A stretch of DNA of 13,206 bases from Bacteroidia bacterium (GTDB lineage Bacteria; Bacteroidota; Bacteroidia; Bacteroidales; Paludibacteraceae). The notes below the pieces were generated by a model, which worked only from the letters and a program-made list of their open reading frames with translations, was not told the origin of the DNA and ran no database searches. Positions within the stretch are counted from its first letter, which is position 1, and every line of letters begins with the position of its first letter. The stretch covers positions 1 to 13,206 of the forward strand of contig JAGKVE010000053.1 in NCBI GenBank assembly GCA_021152555.1. The letters run 5' to 3'. This document shows, in pieces, positions 1 to 6,514 of this stretch. The translations under genes were made by a program, and so were the position numbers.

Positions 1-73
1 TGCCGGACTGAAAATAGTCATCCAAAACTTGTTGTTTGAACGATTGAGAATAATGATTTAGTGTTCGCTTCAT
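1..73 (-). CDS. IS3-type transposase OrfA, N-terminal fragment
   Basis: Starting at the ATG complementary to 71-73, 24 codons run open to the window edge. They read MKRTLNHYSQSFKQQVLDDY followed by FQSG. The pattern 'YS-x-x-F-K-x-x-V-L-x-x-Y-x-x-S-G' is the first helix of the helix-turn-helix domain of IS3-family OrfA proteins, which bind the element's ends. Only the first quarter or so of a usual OrfA is visible. A catalytic DDE partner (OrfB) would lie further left. It could equally be an isolated remnant. Confidence 0.55.
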   Translation of the reverse strand, partial: MKRTLNHYSQSFKQQVLDDYFQSG

Positions 74-141
74 AAAACTAAAATCTTAAAATTTGACACT
101 TTTTATTCGTTTTATGAGTAAACCTATTTCAGTATAAGACA
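1..141 (-). mobile_element. 5' end of an IS3-family-like insertion sequence (cut by the window edge)
   Basis: The minus strand from 141 reads inward as TGTCTTATACTGAAATAGG, then an AT-rich stretch, then a transposase-like reading frame from 73. The TG start and the ACTGAAATAGGTT-like terminus resemble ends of IS3-family elements in Bacteroidetes as I remember them. The boundary at 141 is inferred from this terminus. The other end lies outside the window, so a target-site duplication cannot be tested. Confidence 0.5.
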
Positions 142-212
142 GAGAGACAAAAAAAGCACAAAATCGCCCTCTCTCTTGCGTATGTCAAAAAAGTTAAATA
201 TTTGGTGTAACG

Positions 213-249
213 TCGAGGGCACCGACACGGCATAGCCGTCCCACCTCGA
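213..249. repeat. Imperfect palindrome / two-part hairpin
   Basis: TCGAGG (213-218) pairs with CCTCGA (244-249), and inside it ACGGC (227-231) pairs with GCCGT (235-239) around an ATA loop. It lies just downstream of TTGCGTATGTC (177-187), which also occurs exactly at 10549-10559 as the upstream element of a convincing promoter. It could therefore be the start of a short transcript, a terminator-like structure or a REP-like repeat. No T-run follows. Confidence 0.5.
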
Positions 250-330
250 AATTACATCCGCACATTTGTGCAAATAACAAGGCTTTGCAGCACAAAATAC
301 AAATGAATTTGCATTTTCCTGCCGAAATCC

Positions 331-361
331 TTGTGTATTTCAAATATTTTCAGTAACTTTG
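331..361 (+). promoter_or_regulatory. Bacteroidetes-type promoter of the HipA-like operon
   Basis: TTG at 331-333 and TAACTTTG at 354-361 are separated by 20 bases, matching the phylum's -33 and -7 elements (TTTG and TAnnTTTG). Transcription would begin near 368, which makes the ATG at 431 the first in-frame start. A start at the TTG at 359 would lie inside this promoter. Confidence 0.75.
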
Positions 362-430
362 CAGCACTTTTTAATCGAGTGCTGCCAAGCACGAGAAAAA
401 TGGCTACATCAGCCGAAAGTTGCAAAGACG

Positions 431-1237
431 ATGGAAATACAGCATTTACATAGTATTCAGGATATATCCAAACAATACATGACCGGCGACTTGCCTGTTT
501 TTGTATTGTGCTCGGATACGCAGCAGTATATCTGCAAGTACATGCGCCCGAATGCTACAATAGCCTACAAACTGGCTTGCGAGTATATTGGAGCCGTGTT
601 TGCAGAGACATGGAAAATCGCCACTCCACCATTTGCCTTGGTGCAGATTATGCCGGCGCATTGGACTTCAGTGACTGCTTCGCATAGTTCGTCTGCTCCA
701 TCTATCGGTTTCAAGAAAATAGAAGGGGTGATAGATATCACGCCGACAACTTTCCGACAAGTGGAGGCAAATGCGAATACCTTATACCAATTACTGAAAA
801 TCGCCCTTTTTGATTTCTGGATTGCCAATGAGGATCGAACGTATAACAATGCCAATTTGCTGTATGATATAGAAAACGAGCGCCTGATATCCATTGACTA
901 TGGCGGAATACTGAATAACGTGACCTTTGATTTTCCTTTGTCGCAACTGACAGAAACGGATAGTATTCTTGGGGCGGATATATTTGCACATATTGTCAAA
1001 TCTGTATCATTGAGGCAGTTAGAAAAGGCGGTAGAAGAATTAGAAAAAGATTATTTATTATGTATAAATCGTAGCAAGAAACAAGCGGGTTTATTAGCCG
1101 GAATGCCAAAAGAATGGGCTGTTCCGGTTAATAAAACAGAGACCAAACTAGAAGAATTATTCTCTCCGGAATGGTTAAGAACCACTTGGAAGAATTTTGT
1201 GGAATGTCTAAAATCGAACAGCAATTATGGAAAATAA
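431..1237 (+). CDS. HipA-like kinase domain protein
   Basis: A 268-residue protein resembling the short HipA-like kinases (HipA_2 type) that lack the N-terminal subdomain of classical HipA. Visible kinase features: K36 in YICKYMRP as a likely nucleotide-contacting lysine; a catalytic-loop motif NEDR then N-N-x-N-L-L at 133-144, with D135 as the probable catalytic base and N140 or N142 as a metal ligand; and IDYG at 155-158 in place of DFG. The start at 431 was chosen because the frame upstream runs into the promoter. The last 11 bases overlap the DUF3037-like gene, a translational-coupling arrangement. Members of this family are protein or small-substrate kinases; some HipA homologues are toxins of toxin-antitoxin pairs. 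The substrate here is unknown. A role as toxin or defence effector is inferred from the partner and neighbours. Confidence 0.75.
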   Translation: MEIQHLHSIQDISKQYMTGDLPVFVLCSDTQQYICKYMRPNATIAYKLACEYIGAVFAETWKIATPPFALVQIMPAHWTSVTASHSSSAPSIGFKKIEGVIDITPTTFRQVEANANTLYQLLKIALFDFWIANEDRTYNNANLLYDIENERLISIDYGGILNNVTFDFPLSQLTETDSILGADIFAHIVKSVSLRQLEKAVEELEKDYLLCINRSKKQAGLLAGMPKEWAVPVNKTETKLEELFSPEWLRTTWKNFVECLKSNSNYGK

Positions 1238-1580
1238 TCTTCAATACAGCATTATTTACGCAGACATCCGTCCAGAGATTAAAGAGCGGTTAAGTCTGGG
1301 CGTTTTGACAATAGAGCAGAACAAGGTGAAGGTGTACTATTCCCAAAAGAAATTGGGGATTGTCAAATTACTTTATACGCCTAAGGAGTATAAGGCTATA
1401 TCCTCTATTGTCCGCAAAGAACTGCGCGAGTTGGCATCGGTTGAAACGCTGAAGTATCTTACGCGCTATTCTAATAACTTAATCTCGTTTTCACCAATAC
1501 AGAGCATAGACAAAACGCAAGCCAATATCAACGGCGAGTGGTTATACAGAAATTACGTCTATGACGCAGCAACGGCGTAA
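1227..1580 (+). CDS. DUF3037-like partner of the HipA-like kinase
   Basis: A 117-residue soluble protein. The opening 'YSIIYADIRPEIKERLSLGV' matches the pattern of DUF3037 proteins, which begin with a Y-S/A-I-x-R-Y-x-P-x-x-x-x-x-E-x-x-x-x-G-V strand-and-loop. The central EYKAISSIVRKELREL helix and a C-terminal strand also fit. DUF3037 genes commonly sit directly next to HipA-like kinase genes, and here the two overlap by 11 bases, so they are almost certainly co-expressed and probably act as a pair. Whether this member neutralises the kinase or cooperates with it cannot be read from the sequence. The family match is by pattern only and is fairly divergent. Confidence 0.6.
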   Translation: MENNLQYSIIYADIRPEIKERLSLGVLTIEQNKVKVYYSQKKLGIVKLLYTPKEYKAISSIVRKELRELASVETLKYLTRYSNNLISFSPIQSIDKTQANINGEWLYRNYVYDAATA

Positions 1581-1672
1581 CATTTTCTACGTATTAAAGA
1601 GAAAAACAAACACAGAAACAAACAACAAAATCCGCCTATGGCCTAAGGCAAAAAATATATGATTGAAAAATA

Positions 1673-1989
1673 ATGGCAGTACGCAAAATCAATATTGACG
1701 ACTCGGAAATATCGGTCATCTTCGGTTTGCACGATGAGGATTATATTTGTCTGACAGACATGGTGAAAGCCGGCGACAACAGCGATAGAACAAATATTGT
1801 TATTCAGAACTGGATGCGCCGTAAAGATACCATTTCGTACCTCGGTGTATGGGAAAACTTGCACAACCCTGACTTTAAAAGCATCGAATTCGATGCAATT
1901 AAAAATGCCTCCAGAAACTCAACCAGATAGCCATCCAACAAATGACCGTTCTAGAGAATGTGAAAAGCAAACATATTTTGAAAGGATAA
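1673..1989 (+). pseudogene. KilA-N domain gene with its middle deleted
   Basis: Residues 1-76 from the ATG at 1673 are a clear KilA-N N-terminus: a short beta strand, then 'DYICLTDMVKA', then 'IQNWMRRKDTISYLGVWENL' and 'NPDFKSIEFDAIKN'. Intact relatives continue for about 150-200 residues through the rest of the KilA-N fold and a helical tail. Here the frame ends at 1930. In another frame, from 1909 to a stop at 1987-1989, the sequence reads LQKLNQIAIQQMTVLENVKS and a few more residues, which looks like the usual KilA-N protein tail. An internal deletion near 1900-1909 therefore joined the two ends out of frame. KilA-N proteins are DNA-binding proteins common in phages and mobile islands. An 85-residue truncated product could still be made. 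Confidence 0.7.
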
Positions 1990-2048
1990 AATAAATCGTC
2001 CCTCTCCGAGACGTTAAAACTGAGAAAGACAAGCGCAAAGCGTTGCGC
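1986..2048 (+). repeat. Conserved block of the duplicated structured element, copy 1
   Basis: This stretch matches 9773-9833 on the opposite strand, with 58 of 61 aligned bases identical plus two single-base indels. It contains CGTC/GACG pairing around a CTCTCCGA loop (copy 2 has CATC/GATG there, a compensated change), a shared GTTAAA-CTGAGAAA segment, and a hairpin GCGCAA(AGCG)TTGCGC at 2033-2048. It begins within the last codons of the KilA-N remnant. Confidence 0.85.
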
Positions 2049-2065
2049 AGACATGTTGATATTCA

Positions 2066-2213
2066 CGCAGTAGAGAAATCGCCAAATTCAAAGCAGTTTG
2101 AATATAAGAAACACAGAGAAACCCGATTAGTGGTTTACTTGTGTGTTTCTTGGGCGTTTGGCGATGCCCTTCTACTGCGACAAGTGAACCACTATTTTAA
2201 ATGATTATTAAAA
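2066..2213 (+). ncRNA. Pseudoknotted structured leader or RNA upstream of the AbiH gene
   Basis: The pairings are: CGCAGTAGA (2066-2074) with TCTACTGCG (2171-2179); ATCGCCAAA (2078-2086) with TTTGGCGAT (2157-2165); a small hairpin 2086-2092/2097-2103; AAGAAACACA (2106-2115) with TGTGTTTCTT (2142-2151); and, crossing these, 2128-2142 with 2180-2194 (15 pairs, one a G-U). A weak A/T hairpin 2195-2200/2208-2213 then abuts the AbiH ATG at 2214. That much nested pairing is very unlikely by chance. An RNA acting in cis on AbiH expression is one reading; a structured mobile DNA element is another. I see no promoter directly upstream. Confidence 0.6.
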
Positions 2214-3071
2214 ATGACAGACACTCTATACATAATAGGAAATGGCTTCGACCTTAATCATGGTCTACAGACCTCATACCATGATTTTAAGAAGAACTAT
2301 GCAGAGTGTAAGCCTGCTTTGTGGCGAGTTCTCGAAAAATTGTATGGAAATAAGTTAGACGAGTATTTATGGTGGAGTAACTTTGAGGAAATGCTTGGAA
2401 AAGTTGATTACGAACATCTGGCAGATTCTCTCAATGGAAATGGAAAAACAGTAGGCTCTTTTATTTCCAAAGACTTCTTCGCTCACAACCTTAGATTCTT
2501 TTTCGGAGATTGGATAAAAGGGGTTGATGACAGTATTAACACAAGTAATATTAAGAAAAGGAATGATATTAAAAGTGACGCATATTTTTTCTCTTTCAAC
2601 TATACAACATTATTGGAAAAAGTTTATCATGTTGAAGACAATAATGTGTGGCATATACATAAGTCCGTTAAAGACCTCCGGAGCGATGAACATGCCATCA
2701 TTGTTGGGCATGATTCCAATCTTGCGCAATTAATGAGATCTGCAGAGAATAGTAGTGTGAGAAAGGAACTTTCATATTCGTATATCGATGCTGTTAATAG
2801 AGAAATTGAAAAAGGGGTAAAGAATGTACAATCGATTATTAAGCAAAACGACTTTAGCCAATATGATAGCATCAAACATTATATTATAATGGGGTTCTCA
2901 ATGAATGAAATAGATATACCGTATATTAAAGAGATTATTCGTGTAAACAAATACATTGCGATGGCAGATTGGACAATATATTACCATTCAGAAAATGATG
3001 CTATTTTAAAAGAAAAACTAATGGCTGTTGGGATTAGTAAAATGAATATCAAAGAACCCATGTATTGGTAA
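2214..3071 (+). CDS. AbiH-family abortive phage infection protein
   Basis: A 285-residue protein with the AbiH family pattern. 'YIIGNGFDLNHGLQTSYHDF' at 6-25 carries the hallmark G-N-G-F-D-x-x-x-G-x-x-T-x-Y. It is followed by WSNFEE (54-59), FFSFNYT (125-131), WHIHK (146-150, where most members have HIHG), GHD (165-167) and a C-terminal GFSMNEIDIPY (227-237). AbiH was described as an abortive-infection protein in lactococci; the family is widespread in Bacteroidetes, and its biochemical activity is not settled as far as I know. The length is ordinary and the frame intact. The start follows directly after the structured leader. The gene is AT-rich compared with the window's right side, which suits an acquired island. 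Confidence 0.85.
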   Translation: MTDTLYIIGNGFDLNHGLQTSYHDFKKNYAECKPALWRVLEKLYGNKLDEYLWWSNFEEMLGKVDYEHLADSLNGNGKTVGSFISKDFFAHNLRFFFGDWIKGVDDSINTSNIKKRNDIKSDAYFFSFNYTTLLEKVYHVEDNNVWHIHKSVKDLRSDEHAIIVGHDSNLAQLMRSAENSSVRKELSYSYIDAVNREIEKGVKNVQSIIKQNDFSQYDSIKHYIIMGFSMNEIDIPYIKEIIRVNKYIAMADWTIYYHSENDAILKEKLMAVGISKMNIKEPMYW

Positions 3072-3151
3072 TTATAAACATCACTTCTACCGAAGCCGTG
3101 GCTATCATGGTAAATTGGGGAAATCGTTAACACTTATAGAATAAACTTAGT

Positions 3152-4132
3152 ATGCAAGAATCAAAATTTGAGAAAATAGCATCTAGCTTAGACGAGTTAT
3201 TCCTAAATTACATAAATTTGGGAGGGTTAGATTGGATTGGATTTAGAGGGCTTCTATTAGGTCTTTATCAAAGTTTATCTATTATTGGCAAATTGTCCGT
3301 ATTGGACTCTTTGCTTAACTTAGAAGAAGATGTATTTAAACGCGATTCGGAGTTAATTCAGGCATGGGATGATGTCTGTGCTCATAGTAAGGACAAACCA
3401 GAAGAGCGTGTAATTAAGTACTTGATAGAAGCGATAGGGAATTATAGTCATGCATTCAAAATTGCTCGCAGTAGGGGCTGGGATCTTGCCGAATTATGTG
3501 CCGAACATCATATTTATCTTCGGGATATAGAAGTCAAAGAACTGGGGGAACAAGATTTTCACGCAAATTGGTATGACGCTCGAAATAGCGATGGTGTATA
3601 TGACTTCTCTTCTCAATTTAGCTTTGTACATAAACAAGCATGGGTTGATGGTTATTACTCTGGTTTTGTTCTCAATCCCAAAGGGAAGGACCATGAGTTA
3701 GTAATAGGGGTCGCAAATTCTGGCCGCAAGCAGAAATTAAAAGGATATAAGGAATTGTTAGCTATTATTGAGGAAGAAAGTAAACAGGCATATTCAGATG
3801 ATGAAGAATACTCCAAGGAGCACAAAAAATCCGTGAAGTTAATCAAGGTTTGTAAAGAGTTAAATATAGCAATGTCTACTCTCATTCAGTGGTGTGAACA
3901 AAATGGAATAAGTGTGGATAGTGATCCCCATTATCTTTTGTCGGATGAATTGTACGAAAAATTGAAACAGCATTTCGCACACAAACCGGATGCGGGTGTA
4001 CAATTAGATGGTATTTACGGGTGCGATGCCATCAATAGCGATAGTGACTGTTATCCCCAAGATGAATATGACACATTGAATGATGCTTTTGAAGGAGAGG
4101 TAGATTTATATAATGATTGGTTAATGAATTAG
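3152..4132 (+). CDS. Unknown protein with an IF2-N-like module
   Basis: A 326-residue soluble protein. Residues 226-276 (KKSVKLIKVCKELNIAMSTL onward, with a G-I-x-x-x-x-x-P-x-x-x-L-x-x-E-x-Y-x-x-L-x-x-x-F continuation) resemble the N-terminal helical module of translation initiation factor IF-2, where a similar pattern opens the Bacteroidetes protein. The first 120 residues are helical with no family I can name, and 135-200 look like a mixed strand region (WYDARNSDGVYDFSSQFSFV). The acidic tail is rich in D and E. It starts 80 bases after AbiH on the same strand and ends 4 bases before the next gene. IF2-N-like modules recur in accessory proteins of this phylum, perhaps as a helix-turn-helix or an interaction part; that role is inference. 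Confidence 0.6.
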   Translation: MQESKFEKIASSLDELFLNYINLGGLDWIGFRGLLLGLYQSLSIIGKLSVLDSLLNLEEDVFKRDSELIQAWDDVCAHSKDKPEERVIKYLIEAIGNYSHAFKIARSRGWDLAELCAEHHIYLRDIEVKELGEQDFHANWYDARNSDGVYDFSSQFSFVHKQAWVDGYYSGFVLNPKGKDHELVIGVANSGRKQKLKGYKELLAIIEEESKQAYSDDEEYSKEHKKSVKLIKVCKELNIAMSTLIQWCEQNGISVDSDPHYLLSDELYEKLKQHFAHKPDAGVQLDGIYGCDAINSDSDCYPQDEYDTLNDAFEGEVDLYNDWLMN

Positions 4133-4136
4133 CAAA

Positions 4137-4532
4137 ATGACAAAGCAAAAATTCCACATCATATTAACAGTTGCTATAATTATTGATTTTGTACTATCTA
4201 TCGTTGTAGGTGTGCAAGTTTATGCATCTGATATTAAGTTGAGTGATCCAAGTAATGTGTTCTCTTGGTTCAGTTTAATACTACCAGCTGTTATTTCGTA
4301 TGCCGCTTATCAGGGACTTAAATACTTCTTCAACCCAAAATTAGGTCTTGTCGTGGCAATAACTCTAATGGTTCTATCGCTTATTCTTTTTATAACGATC
4401 CCTTACTTTAACCAAGAAGCTGCTGCTGTCATAGAAGCGTTTAACTTCGGCTTATTGGTTTTTGCAATCGGTATGTTTTGCATCTATAAGCTCTTGCAGA
4501 AGCATTTTGATAACTATCAAAACTTAGAGTGA
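4137..4532 (+). CDS. Small four-helix membrane protein
   Basis: A 131-residue protein with four hydrophobic segments at about 8-30, 43-66, 70-92 and 99-120, short loops and no recognised family. It starts 4 bases after the preceding stop codon, so it is in the same operon as the IF2-N-like protein. A membrane protein tightly coupled to a soluble gene in an AbiH neighbourhood could be a pore-type effector or just an accessory protein; nothing in the sequence decides this. Confidence 0.65.
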   Translation: MTKQKFHIILTVAIIIDFVLSIVVGVQVYASDIKLSDPSNVFSWFSLILPAVISYAAYQGLKYFFNPKLGLVVAITLMVLSLILFITIPYFNQEAAAVIEAFNFGLLVFAIGMFCIYKLLQKHFDNYQNLE

Positions 4533-4589
4533 TTTCTAAGATATTTTACTAAACCAACTATTCCAACACACTTAACTCAATAATAGATT

Positions 4590-5165
4590 ATGGGAATTGA
4601 ATATAACATTGATGAACGCCTTTACAATAGCCTTTGTGCTGGTGTAGAAAAATGGTTTGAGAAAAACAAAGCATATGTTGGCATGCACAAATGGGAATAC
4701 GGAAATGGAATGAGCTTGTCTTCCAAGGACATTATTTTGGGAGGCAAGAAATATGACGCAGACTTTAGCGTTAACATATGTACAGACACTCGTTTAGAGC
4801 GTAATCGCTTCTCGTTTATTATCTCGCTTAACTTTCGCGATGTCATTTCTAAAGAATTAGAATATGAAAGCAAATTAGACATATTAAATGTTATTAACTG
4901 GTATAATGGTAAAGTCCGTGGGTGCATAAAATATCATATGTGGAGAAATATTGGTATAACAACAGATTTCTACTTTTACAAAGGAACTGTGATTGCGGAC
5001 GATGAAATATCAAGAATCTTAGATGAGTTCTTTTTTAATGATTATCTTGACGAACTAGCAGATGTTATCGCTTCTGGACTTTTTAAAATCCCAGACCATA
5101 GTCCAATTGAGCAGACCAAATCTGCGATTTCCATGGATGTATTGGATGATACGACCCCATTTTAG
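4590..5165 (+). CDS. Unknown protein, possibly YbjN-like fold
   Basis: A 191-residue soluble protein. The central part (about 95-160) alternates a helix (SKLDILNVINWYNGKVRG), two strands (YHMWRNIGITTDFYFYKG) and a helix pair (DDEISRILDEFFFNDYLDEL). That resembles the order in YbjN / type III secretion chaperone-like proteins, where N-x-x-N-x-x-x-x-x-x-x-F is followed by strands and an acidic helix. The match is to the pattern only, so the fold assignment is weak. It lies 57 bases downstream of the membrane protein gene and before a lipoprotein gene on the same strand. Confidence 0.55.
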   Translation: MGIEYNIDERLYNSLCAGVEKWFEKNKAYVGMHKWEYGNGMSLSSKDIILGGKKYDADFSVNICTDTRLERNRFSFIISLNFRDVISKELEYESKLDILNVINWYNGKVRGCIKYHMWRNIGITTDFYFYKGTVIADDEISRILDEFFFNDYLDELADVIASGLFKIPDHSPIEQTKSAISMDVLDDTTPF

Positions 5166-5187
5166 AACCCGCAAAACTATACTAACT

Positions 5188-6138
5188 ATGAAAAAACTAT
5201 TATTTATCTTCTCCCTCGCGCTCACATTATGTGCTTGCGGAACTAAATCCAACGAGAATGCAGCAACCTCCGTAGAACGCTCCGCGTCCGATTCACTTGG
5301 CTTCTGGTGGAAACATCATGATAGTGTCAATCATGCGCTCGTCCTAACCGCTGAATCAATATGGCAATTCGGGCGACATGACGAGGATATCTATGATTGG
5401 AACTATCAATTGGATTGGTTCAATGTGTGCCAACAGGTGCTTATTGATGCCTATGATTCTATACACCCGGGCACAAGAACCAAAGACAAAGACCTGCTCA
5501 TGCTGGAAGAACTGGTTCAGTTCTTCGAAACTGATCCGGATTATTCCACTATGGGAATGATCATTGCGTATGATTTGGATGATAACTTTGTTATGTACAA
5601 ATCTGTTCGCAATACAAAAGCCATCCTTGACACACGAAAAGGACGCTCCTTTATAAAAGAGGTAAATGCTTGGAATGACTTCCACCGACTCTTGAATAAG
5701 TTTTGTCTCAATATGTTGTACTTGGGTTGGTTTGGCGGAAGTGGGGCAGGTCTCGCTTGTACCGCACTCGCAGGCAACATAAGTAACAGGCGTTTGGAAG
5801 ATGTGGAGCGTCTCAACAAGTTCTACCACAACGAGCTACCATTGTCTTCACTTCTTTGTACCGACACTTCGAACGTCCAATTCGAAAATGCCGTTGATAC
5901 TGTCTTGGAGATACGAAAGATGACACCCGAGATCCGTGAATGGTACACGGATTACCAAGCCGAGAATTATGAAAGTGAATACAATGAAACGATTGCCTGT
6001 CGTGACTCACTCATAGAAACCTACCACAACTGGATCTCCGTCCGTGAGGCTCTACTCGGATTCGACAACACAAGCGCTCACAAGGACACCATGACGGCTG
6101 TTGTTCGCGAACTTGTTTTAATCTCCGGCGAAGAATGA
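5188..6138 (+). CDS. Lipoprotein of unknown function
   Basis: A 316-residue protein from the ATG at 5188. The frame is open further left, but this start gives a proper signal: MKKLLFIFSLALTLCACGT, with a lipobox L-C-A-C and the modified cysteine at 17, followed by a Ser/Asn-rich linker. It should therefore be lipid-anchored, probably in the outer or inner membrane facing the periplasm. The mature part is rich in Trp, Asp and Tyr and mostly helical, with a Gly-rich hydrophobic patch (YLGWFGGSGAGLACTALAG, about 180-200). No family is recognised. The next gene starts 10 bases after its stop, so the two are probably co-transcribed. Confidence 0.75.
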   Translation: MKKLLFIFSLALTLCACGTKSNENAATSVERSASDSLGFWWKHHDSVNHALVLTAESIWQFGRHDEDIYDWNYQLDWFNVCQQVLIDAYDSIHPGTRTKDKDLLMLEELVQFFETDPDYSTMGMIIAYDLDDNFVMYKSVRNTKAILDTRKGRSFIKEVNAWNDFHRLLNKFCLNMLYLGWFGGSGAGLACTALAGNISNRRLEDVERLNKFYHNELPLSSLLCTDTSNVQFENAVDTVLEIRKMTPEIREWYTDYQAENYESEYNETIACRDSLIETYHNWISVREALLGFDNTSAHKDTMTAVVRELVLISGEE

Positions 6139-6148
6139 CTCCAATTCA

Positions 6149-6514
6149 ATGAAACGAACATTGCTCATCATATTGGCTTGCATCATTGCAATCCCATTCC
6201 TGCTGATTGCAGGTTATCTTTCTTATAGTTATTCAGTGGATGCTTATGCACGGCAGATACTAAAGAAAGCAGCACCCGATGCCGTTAAATTCGACTATCA
6301 GACATACGAAACGAGCAACGGTGCATATGATGCGCATTTCTATAAGTTCACGGAATACAATGCTGAATATACCAAGGATTGGGAAACCGAAACTACCACT
6401 GACTATGACTTCAAAGTCAAACACGTTCATTCCGGTCCCTTTACCTGTGTAATCAGCATCAATCCGTCCGCACAACGCGCCACTATAGAGTACCACAGTT
6501 CATTCCTTGAATAA
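6149..6514 (+). CDS. Small membrane-anchored protein
   Basis: A 121-residue protein with one strong hydrophobic segment (about 4-28, TLLIILACIIAIPFLLIAGY) acting as an uncleaved anchor or signal, then a polar domain rich in Tyr, Thr and charged residues, probably facing the periplasm. No family is recognised. It begins 10 bases after the lipoprotein gene, so both likely come from one transcript and may work together at the envelope. Confidence 0.6.
   Translation: MKRTLLIILACIIAIPFLLIAGYLSYSYSVDAYARQILKKAAPDAVKFDYQTYETSNGAYDAHFYKFTEYNAEYTKDWETETTTDYDFKVKHVHSGPFTCVISINPSAQRATIEYHSSFLE

Larger units (their letters stand above)
74..430. other. Non-coding stretch between IS fragment and HipA-like gene
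   Basis: No coding frame is supported here. The stretch holds the IS terminus (to 141), a possible promoter-like sequence at 177-204, an imperfect palindrome at 213-249, and a clear promoter at 331-361 followed by an untranslated leader of about 60 bases. A 17-codon frame at 400-453 overlaps the start of the kinase gene and is probably fortuitous. Confidence 0.6.

Noticed and set aside
359..430. Upstream extension of the HipA-like protein to a TTG at 359
   Set aside because: The first codons would lie inside the promoter's TAACTTTG, so they would not be transcribed; the ATG at 431 is the sensible start.
400..453. Seventeen-codon frame overlapping the HipA-like start
   Set aside because: Short, with ordinary composition and no supporting signal; it can be read as a chance frame, although an upstream regulatory frame cannot be excluded.
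2128..2194. Invertible promoter flanked by inverted repeats
   Set aside because: The spacer between the arms is only 37 bases, contains no promoter-like sequence, and its interior bases pair with the flanking sequence instead.
1986..2213. Integron attC site
   Set aside because: Only one weak GTTRRRY-like core (copy 2) was found, with no matching RYYYAAC partner at the expected distance and no integrase; the crossing stem is not an attC feature.
2066..2213. Retron msr-msd, CRISPR repeat or type III toxin-antitoxin RNA
   Set aside because: There is no reverse transcriptase, no evenly spaced repeat-spacer pattern and no tandem pseudoknot array in the window.
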